Assembly: GCA_026545765.1 (NCBI GenBank)
Contig: CM048842.1
Span: forward strand, 73,482,871-73,546,870
DNA: 64,000 nucleotides
Direction of reading: 5' to 3'
Source: Plantago major
Taxonomy: Eukaryota > Streptophyta > Magnoliopsida > Lamiales > Plantaginaceae
Each line of letters opens with the position of its first letter. Positions within the stretch are counted from its first letter, which is position 1. Of this stretch, positions 43,877-56,221 are shown one piece after another. A program made the translations under genes and the position numbers. A model generated the notes under the pieces. It was not told where the DNA came from. It saw only the letters and a program-made list of their open reading frames with translations, and ran no database searches.

Positions 43877-46747
43877 TTGCTTTCTCCTTTCCCTAGGATG
43901 TCCGAGAGTGATAGCCAAAATCGATCCGAGGCTGAGGGATATGATTCCGAGGCGATATCCTTAACCGCTAGCTCCGAGGAGATTGAGATCATGGATGATG
44001 ACGTACTGGAGGTGGAGCAAGCGCCCCATCCGAGTCGGGAAGAGCCCGAGGTAAGTTCCTTACTTCGGTTAGTTGTTCCAGATTCTGGTCCTCCGAGGCG
44101 TCCGGATTACCTGCGAGTGTCGCATGTGCAGGTTATTGTAGCGGCTCAAGAGACAAGCTCGCGAATTATAGGAACTCGTCGCCCGGGTCGAGCTGGCCAG
44201 GAATCCGAACTTCCGGTAGAGATCCGAACTTTAATTCGCACCTTAGGTTATAACTTTAGGAGTAATCCTAATCGAGTCCCATTCGTTCTGGATCCGCAGG
44301 CGCCAACTATCGAGGAAGTGCATGATACTTCGGAAGCACCTCCCAATTTGAGCATCTTCGAAGAGGGTGAGGAGGATCGTGTGCAAGTCGCTGCGCCTAT
44401 TCGGACTGTTGTAGAGTTAGCGTCCTCATCCGAGGAAGATGAGGCAGAAGAAGGTGTGCGGGGCGAACATTCTGGTTTCGAGGAGGGAGAAGGTGCAGAG
44501 CCATCCGCGAATGTGCTCCGTGTGGAAACTTCCGGGCAAGCAGGACCGAGTCGGCAGGTGGCTGAGGAAGAGCGTCCGGAGAGGCTAAGGAAGGGTGAGG
44601 ACGTTTTCCAAGTGAAGTTCCCTCGGTCAAGAGACCAGGTCACTCACCCCGATTCGGAGGGCGAGATGAATGAAGATGGTACTCTGCCTACTTGTGCCTC
44701 AACCATCCGAGCCGATGAAGTAGATGAGCTCCGGAGAAGATATGAGATTCCGGATTGTGTGGAGATTCTCATCCCGGACAAATCTCATGCTTTTTATAAT
44801 CCGCCTCCGGGCTACATGTCGGTCTATGAGATAAGTCTCCATTGCGGGTGGCGGCTACCAGTATCGTCCGAGTTTCTGGAGATTTTGAACAGCATGGGTT
44901 TGAGTCCGCATCAGATCATCCCCAACTCCCTCGGAAATTTGATGTGCTTCGGAGTGCTATGTAAATATAAAGGCATCCCGCTCACCTTCGATAATTTCCG
45001 TAAATTATTCAACATTAATGTTAGTAATAGGAACACGTGGTTCTATACGTTCGTATGTCGCCAGGCGTACACATTTTTTGTTGATCTCTTGTCCTCGTTG
45101 GGAATCCAATGGTTCAAGAGGTACATTTTTGTCCGTCCGGCTCTGAAGCCTGGACAATCCGAGGCGGAGAGGCCCACGTGGCATTTCGAGAAGAAGATCT
45201 TCCGAGGCAAACTGCCAGATTGGAAGCCACCGGCACGGAACATCCCCTTGTGGATGCAAGCGTTCCATCGGAGTCAAGAGCCGGAGAAGTACTTCTTCCG
45301 AGGTCTGATATGTCAACCTCTGCCTTTCTTGGCCGACTTGTCCGAGCCCAGTTTTTGTGACAATATGGAGGATTTGAGTAAGTGGTTTCTTTCACCTCTA
45401 GTTGGTTGTCCGAGTCGGTTGTCTGTTTGTCGACTATATGATTATCATTTGTAGATTCTTTTGTATTTTGCAACTCATTGTGATTCGGATGTGCAGCTTT
45501 TTGGTTCGAGTATACGATGTCGACCATGCGGGAGCTGAAGCGTCAGCAAAACGCTGCGCAGCGGAAGGAGTTGGCGGAGGGTTCCCGGACCCAGATTATC
45601 AAGACTTCCACCGTACTCCCAATGAACGAGCCAAGAAACGCTGCTGTGTTCCGAGTGGAGGAGTCTCGGAGAGCTGCTGCGGGCGAAGAGGCCCAAACCA
45701 TCCCTACTCCAGACAAGGGTAAGGTGGTCGGGACTAAGGGCTCGAAGAAGCCTCCGAGATCCGTGTCCCGAGATCCTCCCGCAAGCGGATCGAGCGCTGC
45801 AGCTCCAAAAAAGCGCGCCTCCGAAGGTCCGAATCCTCCCGCCAAGAAGGGCAAGGGAAAGGTGGGCGAGGCTCCCGAGCTGGATTCGGATGCGGAAGTT
45901 GCTCGGTTGGTTGCTGCTTCGGAGCTGGAGCGGATTTCGGAGTTAACTGCCGCTCAACGCAAAGTGAGTTTAAGTTTTCCGTTGGTTTTACATCTTCTTG
46001 TGGTTCGGAGGTATCTAATACTTCCGATGTTTTGGTTTTTGTTTTCAGCTTGCTGCTGCTGTTGAAGCATGCTCCTTGGTGGCTGGTCGGAGGGCTACCC
46101 TAGAGGAAGATTTAGCCAAGGCTGAGGCTGCCCGGGCGATTGAAGCGTCCCGGTTGCACAGCACTTCGGAGCGCCTGAAGAAGGCCATAGCTGCTAAACA
46201 AGAGGCCGAGTCGGAGACGGCCAAGATGAAAAGTGCCATTCGATCTTTGGAGGCTGATTTGAAAGTGCACCAAGATAGTTTGGACGATTTCGTGGCCGTC
46301 TCTTGGACTTTCAAGGATAAGATGCTGAAGGAGCTTCGGGGAGTCCGGACAAGGGCTGTCCAAGATTTCCTTGATTCGGACTCCTACAAGTTTTTGCTCG
46401 AGTCAAAGTATGATGAGGCCCGTCAAGATGGGTTTGATGCAGCTGTGGAGCAGTGCCGGAGGAAAGGTTGGATACCAGATGATTGTAACTTGGAGGCTAA
46501 GGGGGTATCCGCCTTTAAAAATGGAGATGGCTCGGACTTTGCTCCGGAGGGTGTTTTGGACGAAGACCTGCTCAAATGCGAATTTGTGGAGCTAGTTTGC
46601 GACGAGTCGGAGGGCAAGAAGTTCAACCACGGCGGTCCGTATCTCCCATCCTTCGTCCCTCGGGTGCTCATGTTCAGTGTTTTCGTTCCTTTGGAGGACC
46701 ACTTGGAGCACAACCGAGACTGGTTGACTTTGCCCGGGCCTGTCTAA
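43877..46747 (+). pseudogene. Antisense accessory gene of gypsy copy 2
   Basis: Three plus-strand blocks (43877-45454, 45517-46065, 46076-46747) run opposite to pol. The first starts with an acidic Ser/Glu-rich region and then has DKSHAFYNPPPGYMSVYEIS and later LPDWKPPARNIPLWMQAF, the domain annotated in plants as putative gypsy-type transposon (PF04195). The second is basic and Pro/Ser-rich, with a Lys-rich run (PPAKKGKGK). The third is an Ala/Glu/Lys-rich probable coiled coil followed by a conserved end. Gaps near 45376-45496 and 45964-46048 have GT and AG edges and look like introns, which would fit a transcript made from its own promoter. Its function is unknown. It is called pseudogene because the carrier element is defective, although this gene itself may be nearly whole. 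Confidence 0.7.
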
Positions 46748-46917
46748 GGCTTTGATTGCAACCTTGACCTGATGGAGGAGTGTCCGGCCTTCCTGAAAGA
46801 GGTTGAGGCTCGGAGAGAACGGAGGATAGCCCAACAGCAAGGTCAAGCGCCTCCGGAGAAGGATACGGGCGGCCCCTCCCAGTCTCATCCTAGTTCGTCC
46901 AAGCGGCGAAGGCAGTG

Positions 46918-49340
46918 AAGACGGGGTATGCCCCGGGTTTTTTGTAATAGGGTGCCTCTGGGCCTAAAAACAATGTTGTTTTTTCTTTTGCTTGTCGTCT
47001 TTTGTTGGATAAATATATACTTATCTTTGATGAATGTTGTTGGTTCGGGCCCTTTGATGGCTCGGAACTATTTTTTGCCAATGAAACACTAATGTTGCTG
47101 TTTACATCCTTGCGCGTTTAACTTCGTACTTGCGTAGAAATTCGTCAATTCCCGTAGACTCGGATAGTGGGTTCGGCCCCTTGAGATCCGTACCGCCAGG
47201 ACCTTAATTTGCCTGATGCAAATTCTCCTTTGCGGGTCTTGGGGGACGATCAACTTAATGCCCATCCGAATCGGAAGCCATAATAGAAATAAACCGGATC
47301 ACGAATTGGTTCGGAGCCACGTCTTAGAGTGGCCAGGCTTGCGAGAAAAATAATCGCCTCGTATCGTGATAAGTTAAGACGATTCGGACGTTGGCTTGGT
47401 GTGTCTTCCCGAGTCATGCAGACGTGAGATAGTAAAAAGATGATCAGCATTAAGTACAGGGTGACTCTATACGAATCACAGTTGCTCCGGATGCTGTTAT
47501 GTTAGCCCCGAGCTTGATACGTCCGAGTGAGTAGCTTAGTCGGTATGCTCGACCGTGTGGACGGATTGTTGGGTTGGGCCAATGGAAGCCGAAGAGCCAG
47601 GCCCATGTTCGGCCCAAGCCCATTTCTGGTGAATATGGGACACGTGTGCGCTTCCAATTGGTCTTCTCTTTCTATATATACTCCTGCTTTGTACGGCTTT
47701 TCATTAAGACATCTCGCCCTTTTATAGTAATCAAAGGTCCGGAGCTCGAGTCCGAGCGGCTGGTGAGCATGTTTATGCCATTACTCTCGCCCGTGATCTC
47801 GTCCCAAGGGTTTCTCCGATGCTTTGGAAGTCTACCCGGGCTGGTTCTTCAGTGAGAGTCGTGGAAATCAGATTGCTCGGAAAGCCAGCCTCGGATCTTC
47901 GAGGATACGGTCCGTACCGAGTGGCCTAAAATTTTTGCCAATCAATTCCTCTAATCGTCAGGCTAATCTTCTTTCTCCGGGGCTGTGGTCTATATTCGTG
48001 ACTTTTAGCCCCGGAGAGGTAGATTAGCTGGATGGTTCGGGGATCTTCAAATAATTGGTTTTGAATCTCAATGCATCCGAGGCATTCCGCTCTGGTTATG
48101 TGCCCGGGGGGCGACAAGTTGGCAGAATTGGTTTGATAGAATCCCTTCCTGTATTTCGTGTTTCGGTCGTAAAAAACCACCCGAAATGTTGGGAGGTTTT
48201 CTACCGATCCTGTTGTGTCTAGTTGCTCGTTTCTCGGATGGAGGGAGATGTATCCCTTTGAGTAGGTCTTTTAGCTCGTCCTTGAGGATGTGTATTCGAG
48301 CAGTTTGGTTTTGTTGGTGACTGTATTTCCCAGATTGAAGGCTCGAGGGAGCTATTTGCAATTTTGGAAATGGGTCCCCAACAGTGCTGAGCTTGTTCGG
48401 AGTCGGATCACTGGGGACTTCCGGAAGTAACCTTTCTGGTGACTCGTTTGCCTTGCACCTAAGGTCTTTCGTCCGAGCAGCTTGGTTTTGTTGGTGGCTG
48501 CGTTCCAGAATTGAAGGCTTGAGGGAGCGACTTACAATTCTGGAACGGAGTCCCTGACAATGCCGGTCTTGTTGGGACTCGGACCAACGGTAGCCTCCAG
48601 AGTGACTTGGGTTGATCCGACTGCCCGGGTTGGTCGCTTTCCAAATACTCTGAATTTGGGGCGTATTCACAGTATTTGGTGTGAGGCGATCCGGATTGTC
48701 AGTGTGATTCTTGCTTGCTTCGGAGCTTTCCTTCGTTCAAAAGTGACGAAGTATCCTTTCTGGAAGCAATGAATGGCCTAGGTTACATCGTCCGGCTGCT
48801 GTTAAACTTTGGATCGTCCGAAGGGGCTTTGAAACCTCTGTCAGTAAGCAATCAAAGTTCGGATGGTATAGTTCCTTCTTCCTTCGGAGCGCCTACAGAT
48901 GCAGCTAACAGTGTTCGGACGGGGTTTGGTTCGGCAGATCAGGGTTAACTAGGAAGCTTCGTTGTAATAGTAGAAAAGAGATGAGTAGGAGCTTGTTTTT
49001 GTAAGCTTGATTTGGGCTCTTCGGACCCTGACTTTGTAAATCTGTACTGTTTTAATAAAAGTGTATTTGCCTTTGTCAAGGTCGGACACAGTTTGATTGT
49101 GTTAATCCGATCCGGATCAATGTATGATCTAGGTTCGGAGCAAGTAATTAAATATCTTCACGGCCCGTTCGAATCATGAGATTCGGAAGACATGTTTATC
49201 AATAATGTTTATGGAATCACAGTTGTATTGATTTGACGGAAATCGGATTACAACTTGAGGGCTTCGAGGCCTTTTTCAAAAAACAAACACAAAAAACAGG
49301 TCGACGAGATAGAGGAAGGTGACAGTCGTTGCCATACTTC
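46918..49340. other. Spacer between antisense gene and pol, gypsy copy 2
   Basis: No domain was recognised. A TATA-like stretch (tctatatatactcc) lies on the plus strand near 47673-47686. An imperfect duplication of about 170-180 bp occupies roughly 48290-48465 and 48470-48640, with cagtttggttttgttggtg and cagcttggttttgttggtg marking the units. Confidence 0.6.
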
Positions 49341-49341
49341 T

Positions 49342-50371
49342 CTAAGTGTAAAACTTTTGGAGATTCTTGGCATTCCAAGTTCTCTTCAAGGCTCGCCCTT
49401 GTTCATCTTCTAGTTCAAAGCTTCCATTGACTCTTGCCCCCGTAACCTTGTACGGTCCTTCCCACTTGGGCTTAAGTTTCCCCACATGACTTAGTATATC
49501 GGCTCTTCTGAGGACTAAGTCTCCCACCTGTATGTCCTTGGGAAGGACACGTTTATTGTAGGCTCGAGCGGTCATGGCTTGTACCGAAGGATGTTGGCCA
49601 ATGCCTTATCGCGCTTGTCTTCGAGGAGCTCAAGGTCATAGATCCTTGCGAGCTCATTACCAACTCGGGTTATTCTTGGATTCTCCGGTTGCCACCACCG
49701 CCTCCGAAGGGATGACCGCCGGATCCATAGACCAAGGAGAAAGGTGTTTCTTGTATGTGGCTGCTCGATGCGCCCAAAGGACCGCGTCAAGATCATCCGC
49801 CCAACTGTCTTGGGAAGTTCTCAACCTTTTCTCCAAAATTTTGACTATGGTCTTGTTGGTGGCTTCCACCTGACCATTGGCTTGGGGGTGGCCAACGGAA
49901 GTAAAGCGTTGTTCTATTTTGAAGGAAGCCCTCCTTGACCTTGACCCGTAAAAATTGTGCTCCATTGTCTGAAACTAACACTCGTGGGAGTCCAAACCGG
50001 CAGATGATATTCTTCCAGATAAATGTCCGAACTCTGCTTTCGGTGATGGTTGACACTGCTTCAGCTTCGACCCACTTAGTGAAGTACTCTACTGCGACTA
50101 TCAAGAACTTCTTCTGCTGCGTTCCTCGCGGAAAGGGACCAACTATGTCCATGCCCCATTGATCAAATGGGCAAGCTATGATTGACGGAATCATAGGGTT
50201 GGTCGGGCGGTGTGGTATGTTGGCATAGTATTGGCAGTCTTCACAGGCGCGGGCGATGTTGGCAGCATCCATGTCGATAGTTGGCCAATAGTACCCTTGC
50301 CTTATGATCTTTTGTGCCAAAGTTCTTCCCCCCGAATGACTTCCACAACTTCCGGCGTGGATTTCTTCCAT
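49342..50371 (-). pseudogene. Integrase region of gypsy copy 2
   Basis: The minus-strand frames show the zinc-binding part (IHAGSCGSHS, CEDCQYY), the core phrases DQWGMDIVGPFP, FTKWVEAEAV and LVSDNGAQFL, PQANGQVEAT, and the C-terminal end with VGDLVLRRADILSHVGKLKP, which resembles the usual gypsy integrase tail. No chromodomain is evident, as expected for TAT elements. The region is split over several frames. Confidence 0.88.
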
Positions 50372-51844
50372 TCTTGTTAGCCTCTTGAGGATCTAGGCAC
50401 CTCGTGAGTTCATTGTAAGATCTCTTGTAGAGATCTTCTCCCAGAATAAAGTATCTGTTAGCTCGACATTGAATCTTCCTGGCCTCTCTAGGATCCATAG
50501 GTAAAGTACCATCCTTGAGGTAACTGAATATATCGGTCATCCAGTTTCTTTCCTTGCTCAAAAGAAACATCTTTCCGTTGGGGTTTGCCAGGGAGGATTC
50601 TGCGCGGGTCATGAGGATGACACTTCTTTTGTCCAAAGCTCCTAAGGCTGAGGCGTACTTGGAGAGGGCGTCGGCTTTTTCATTCCACTCTCTGTGAAAT
50701 TGGTCAAGAGTAAATTCTTCAAAGTGCTCAACCTCTTTTTTGAGGAGCTCCAAGTATTTGATCATGTTAGGTCCTTTGGTGGTGAAAGACCCGGAAAACT
50801 GGGCTTGTACGAGCTGGGAGTCTGTGTAGGCTTTGATCCTTTTTACTTGAAGGGCTTTCGCCATTCTTAGGCCGGTGATAAGTGCTTCATATTCGGCCTC
50901 GTTGTTTGTCACTTTGAAATTGAGAGTGATGGCGATTTAGCTTGGCTCCTTCAGGACTTTCAAGGAAAATTCCTATTCCTCCCAACCGTCCGGTTGATGA
51001 TCCATCCACTTGTAATGTCCAACATTCTTTGTTTCCTTCCTTTCCTCCCGTAGTGGGAGTGAGTGCTTTCTCAGCCTCCTGCCTCTTGTCGGAAGATGCA
51101 AATACGAGGTATTGAGTTCTTCGTCCAAAAGAAACATGTGCCTCACTCTTAGTGAATCATCCATAGGTTGGTGATACTGAGTCTTAGGCTGGATGCTACC
51201 TCTTTGTGTCTCTTCAGCTTCCTTCTCTCCACTTGATTTCTTGATCTGGGCTATCACCACATGACTAGCCTTTTCCTGGGAATTTTTGTTCTCTTCTTCT
51301 GCTTTCTCTGGATAGTCTACCAGGAAGTCGGCCAAAACTTGCGCTTTCTTGGCAGATGGGGCTTGATACCCAATATCATATTCACTTAGCTCAATGGCCC
51401 ATTTGGACAGGCGTCCTGACTGATCTGGTCTTTCCAAGACGTGTTTGAGTGGCTCATTTGTAAGGACCACAATCCGATGCGACTTGAAATAAGGCTTCAA
51501 TCGTCAAGATGTAAACCATCGAAGGCGAGCTTCTCAACCTTGACATATCTGGCCTCGGAGCCTACAAGAGCTTTGCTCAAATAGTAAATTGGTAAATGCT
51601 CGTTGTCTTGTAGCCGTACCAGTACGAAACTCATTGCTTCCTCAGTGGTGGCCAAATAGAGGTAAAGGGTTTCATCCTCCATGGGTTTAGACAGAAGGGG
51701 CGGCGAGAGGAGGTACTTTTTCAAGTTTTCCAGGGCCTCTTCGCACTCCTTTGTCCACTCGAACTTATTTCCTTTTCGTAAGATCTTAAAGAAGGGAAGG
51801 TTCTTCTCGGCGGACCTGGAGATAAAACGGCTTAACGCCATCAC
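50241..51844 (-). pseudogene. RNase H region of gypsy copy 2
   Basis: The first part continues reverse transcriptase connection sequence (LPFFKILRKGNKFEWTKEC, RYVKVEKLAF, LSKWAIELSEYDIGY). The second, archaeal-type RNase H-like domain is recognised from NNEAEYEALITGLRMA and YTDSQLVQAQFSGSF. Two RNase H modules are characteristic of TAT-lineage elements. The region is broken. Confidence 0.82.
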
Positions 51845-51934
51845 CTTTCCTAGAAGCTTTTGAACTTCATTGACAGTCTTGGGCTGTGGTAGATCTACGA
51901 TTGCCTTTATTTTCTCTGGGTTAGCGATGCCTCT

Positions 51935-53443
51935 TTACGTGACCATGTAACCGAGGAATTTTCTCCTTTTACCGAAAGTGCACTTTTCGTGGTTCAACTT
52001 CATTCCATATTTCGGAGAATAGAAAAGCAATTGTTGAGGTGTTCGATGTGCTCCTTCGATCTTGCTTTTCACAAGCATGTCATCCACATAGACTTCCATG
52101 GTTTTTCCCAATTCTTCCTTGAACATCTTGTTTACCAACCGTTGGTAAGTAGCTCCTGCATTCTTGAGGCCAAAGGGCATGACCTTGAAGCAATAGACTC
52201 CCCCGGCCGCAAAGAATGCCATTTTCTTGATGTCTTCTTGAGCCATCCTAATTTGGTAGAAGCCTTGGTATGCATCCATGAAGCTTAGAAGTGCACATCC
52301 GCAGATGGAATCGACACCTTGGTCTATGCGTGGCAACGGATAGGGATCTTTTGGACAAAACTTGTTGAGTCTGGTGAAGTCATTGCACATTCTCCACTTT
52401 CCTGGAGCTTTTTCGACGAGGACCACGTTACAGACCCAATCGGAGTATCTGACTTCTTCGATATGTCCTGCTTTCATCAATTTGTCAACCTCCCCTGCTA
52501 TGATAGCATCCTCAACTGGTCTAAAATCTTTCCTCTTTTGGCGGATGTGCTTGACCGTAGGATCCATGTTCAGACGGTGAACTGTGATCCTTGGGTCTAT
52601 CCCCTTGAGATCATCTGTGCCCCAAGCAAAGATGTCGCGATTGTCCCGAAGGCAGGCGATGAGCTTCCGCTCTACTTCCGCACTTATCTCTGTTCCAATC
52701 CGAGTTGTTTTTTCCGGATTTCCTTCGACCAGTTGGACCTCTTTCAAGGCTTCATGGGATTCTATTCTAGCTGTCTTGGGGAACTTTTCTCTGAGCGACC
52801 CAATACCGATTTCTTCCTTTGGTGGCGTTAGAGTAATGGGAGAATGGCTAAGAAGGCCCTTAGTGACCGAAAGGACAGGTTCTGTGGCCCCTCTGGTTGA
52901 CATGATGTAACACTCCCAGGCTTCTCTGATGTTGCCCATTTCTTCCCCTACGCCGTTCGGGGTTGGAAACTTCACCCTGTTGTGTAGGGGAGAAGCAATT
53001 TCTCTGAATTGGTTAAGTCCTGGGCGGCCCAAGATCGCGTTATAGTTGAAGGTGCTATCTACTACCACAAAGAGGATAGTCTGGGTCACTCTTGTCGGAA
53101 AAGTGCCCATAGAGACTTGCAGTGGTATACTTCCAATGGGGCGTACTACAGACCCTCCAAAACCTACTAATGAGGTGTATACTCGTCCATATTGTATTTG
53201 CCCCAGCTGCATTTGCTCAACAGTCCTTTTGGACAGGACATTGGAGGAGCTTCCTGTGTCGATTAGTACCTTGTTGACCTTGTAAGTGGCAATCACTAGA
53301 GAAACAACCAAAGGGACATCGGGGTCCTTGAGATCTCCTCCGCCAGACGTTGGTGGGGGGATCTCGCTATCGTCAAAGGTAATCGCATTTGTGCCTTTCA
53401 AGGCTGGTGGACCGTAAGCCTGCCGTTGTTTCTTAAGTGTCAT
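51935..53443 (-). pseudogene. Protease and reverse transcriptase region of gypsy copy 2
   Basis: One open minus-strand block of 502 residues. The protease motif is KVLIDTGSSSNVL near residue 58. The reverse transcriptase begins near residue 300 with DPTVKHIRQKRKDF and contains GKWRMCNDFTRLNKFCPKD, LSFMDAYQGFYQI, FGLKNAGATYQRLVN and the catalytic YVDDMLVKSK. It is followed by LNHEKCTFG. This is the longest continuous piece of pol in this copy. Confidence 0.9.
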
Positions 53444-53949
53444 GTCCTTTCCCTTGCATTTCTGCTATCTCCCCCTGTTGGTCCTCCTGCAATGGCGTTG
53501 ATAACCCCACTATAAGGGAGGTTTTCCATTTCTGTCCCTTCGTGGTACCCTTGATATCTTTGGGCCTGACGAGGTGGGATTTCGGTTGGAGGTGGTGGTA
53601 AAGATCCGCTTGAGGTTCGTAACCACGCTCCTCTCTTCTTTGCTCATTCCTTCTATGCCCGGAGGGCTCTTCTTCGCCGCTGTTCTTTCAACTTCCCACT
53701 TCTCACTAGTCTTTCAATTTCATCTTTAATTGGATGCAATCCTCGGTCGGATGACCTTCGCTTGTGGAACCTACGGTATTTTTAGAGAATTTACTCTTCT
53801 TCTCGCTTCGATGTGTTTAGGCCATTGTATATCCAAGTCCTTCTCAACAATAGAAGCCAAGATGTCGGATCTTGGTCTGTTGAGGCGGGTATACTCGGCG
53901 TACCTTCTGGGTGGAGTTCTTTCTCTATGGAATTCTTTTCTGTCCCTGA

Positions 53950-55060
53950 GATCTCTTTTTTGCTCGAACTTCCCTTAACGAGGAGGGAGTTCCTGTCGTA
54001 CTTGTTCTTTTCCCTTCTTGATCCCTGCTCTTATCGGGACATTCCTTCGGTAATCTTCTCCATACAAGACTCCTTCGCAGATTTCTTCCAAGTACTTTTC
54101 AGTGGTGATCTCCTCATTGGAAAGCTTCATTCTAAGCTCATCATTATAAGTGTTGGCATATAGGTGTCGGACCCGCTCTTTGATGCTATGAGGCTCTACC
54201 TGTCGTACTTCAACGTTGAAGCGGTCAAGGAAGGTTCTGAGGTCCTCATGCTCTTTCTGGATTATGCCTGCCAGGTGCTCAACTGACCTCTTCCTTCTTT
54301 TTGCTTTCTCATGTGCTTTGACCATCCTGCTCAAAGTAGCAATTTGTGTTTCCAAGGCCTTCTGTTGGAGGTAGATCGTCACCATTGTCAATCTTTCACC
54401 GCCTGGTTGATAGCTACATCCGAGGAAGATCACCGATGGAACAATCGGGGTGCTACGCCATTTGATCTCTAGGCACTTGTTGTTGAGCTCCTCGCCGACT
54501 GGTTCCCACTTCGCCTACTTGCGGCACTTCTGGACTTCTCCCTCGTTGTTCATGAGAAGCAGCGGCTCTCCTATTGAGAAGGTGTCTCAGATCTTCTGGT
54601 TGAGCTTGCTCCCCCAGCCTTTGTTGGATCGGACGGTGCTCATTTCTTGATTGAGCGGGTTCAGCTTGCCTTGGGATCATGTAGGCGGGGTGGGCTGAGG
54701 AGGCTGGAGGTTGTTTGATCCGAAGCACCCTTGAATAGTGGTGAGTAAGAGGCCAAACTGATTCTCATTCATTCCGAATTCACTAGGACGAATGATCTGT
54801 CCATTCGGGAGGGTAAAGTTTCTACCTGGGGGAGGACCATGTGTTCCTGACGGAGGAATCTGTCCTTCGTCCCCAAGTGTCTGGATCCTCACTGGTGGGT
54901 TAGTGGCTCTTCCCTCGCCAGAAGAAAGACTAGCGGTATGGCCATCACTTGGATCATCTACTACTTCTCTTGTTGAGGCTCTTGCTACTCCCCCTCTTCT
55001 AGTGGGGGGGTCTCCCCCTTTGTCTTGGAGCAGGCGTACCAATGGCAGTGGCGTTGGTTC
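53950..55060 (-). pseudogene. Gag region of gypsy copy 2
   Basis: A minus-strand piece at 54433-53975 includes SVEHLAGIIQKEHEDLRTFL and VRQVEPHSIKERVRH, the retrotransposon Gag pattern for plant gypsy elements. The part near 54453-55042 is Gln/Pro/Arg-rich and corresponds to the N-terminal Gag region. It is not continuous in one frame. Confidence 0.78.
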
Positions 55061-55109
55061 TTGCGGACCTTCTTGTTCTTGCCATTACTGAAGAGAACGG
55101 GACTTTTTG

Positions 55110-55134
55110 TAAAGTTTCCCACAGACGGCGCCAA
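55110..55134 (-). other. Primer binding site of gypsy copy 2
   Basis: Just inside the 5' LTR the minus strand reads tggcgccgtctgtgggaa. Its first nine bases are complementary to the 3' end of plant tRNA-Asp, as described for TAT-type elements. Confidence 0.6.
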
Positions 55135-55136
55135 AA

Positions 55137-56103
55137 TGTTGAGGGTGTAACTCCCCAACTACTTAGATTTATTTAACTCTTCTAATGGGTACCAAGATGA
55201 GGGGCTCCTTGCTGGATGAGGGGCAAGGCGTAAGAACCAGCGACCAACTACTTCGGTAAGGACCTGCACACTTGAGTGGGGGGGGGGGGTTAGTGCCCGG
55301 TTTGCTAAGTGTCAAACCGGGATGAGACTTCACTCGAGAGTGACTGAGGATCAACTCTGTAATATACTGGGATCGGGATCGTGATGTGACTAGCGAGATG
55401 ACTTGTACGAAGTGAAGTTAAGTTGCTTACTTGTTGGGATGTGTGCCTTATTTATAGGCTATCATCAAAATGGAAGGGCTTGCTAGGATTGCGCCATGTG
55501 TACGGCTAGGATTGAGCCACCAATGCTAAGATGAGGCCCATAGCCCAATAATGAAGCTTTAGCCCATGCCATCTTGGGCTTTAGGGGTAGTTTGGTCATT
55601 ATTGGGAGAGTTCTTGAGGATGTGACAGAGTCTTCCGAGGTCCCAGGTTCGGAGAGGTCGGTCCGGATGTCTGATCCGGACAGTACTTGGTTGTTAGCTG
55701 AGGAAGTTCTCCTGTCTGTCCAACTCTTCCGATTCGGAGCTCCTGGGTTCGGACATCTCACTCTTTGGTGCCACTTGCTTGGTAGCCTTATGAGATGGTC
55801 ATGCTGGATCCGAGTTGACATCCGTATCGGAGTCCTTGGGTCGGAGAGGGTGCTGACTTAGCACTATGCTCCTTTCCCAGGGAGGCTCGGACCAAGGTGG
55901 GTCGGACCTATGGTTCCGGGTCGGGCCTTGCAGGTCCAAATCCTTTGTCCCTTTCTTTTAGGGTGGGTCGGACCATAGATGGTCTGCCCGGATCGGACCA
56001 TTGGCTCGGACCTAAGTGCCTCGGATCCATTGGATGACTTGGGATGCCTTAGGATTCGCTCCTAGGTCCTTTATGACGGATTGGACATATTTCCGTATCA
56101 ACA
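55137..56103 (-). repeat. 5' LTR of gypsy copy 2
   Basis: It is 967 bp, nearly identical to 41864-42832. The minus strand has ctataaataagg at about 55448-55459, the likely promoter for gag-pol. Confidence 0.93.
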
Positions 56104-56108
56104 GACTT
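56104..56108 (+). repeat. Target-site duplication of gypsy copy 2, right
   Basis: The bases gactt match 41859-41863 on the far side of the element. Confidence 0.9.
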
Positions 56109-56221
56109 TATGCTCCGTTTTGAGAGCTAGAAGAGATACAATTCTTCCAATGGATTCCTTAGGTATCATATCATTGATGCTTCCGAGGGTCTGAACTGCT
56201 CAATCAAGATTCGATATACCA

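Larger units (their letters stand above)
41864..56103 (-). mobile_element. Ty3/gypsy LTR retrotransposon, TAT lineage, copy 2 (14.2 kb)
   Basis: The element lies on the minus strand: 5' LTR 56103-55137, primer site, gag, protease, reverse transcriptase, RNase H, integrase, spacer, an accessory gene on the plus strand, polypurine tract and 3' LTR 42832-41864. The 5-bp duplication gactt flanks it. The antisense accessory gene between integrase and 3' LTR is characteristic of TAT elements such as Grande and Retand. The two LTRs appear identical except for G-run length and about one substitution, so the insertion is very young. The ends are complete, but gag-pol is broken at roughly six to ten points, so this copy probably moved using proteins from others. 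Confidence 0.93.
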
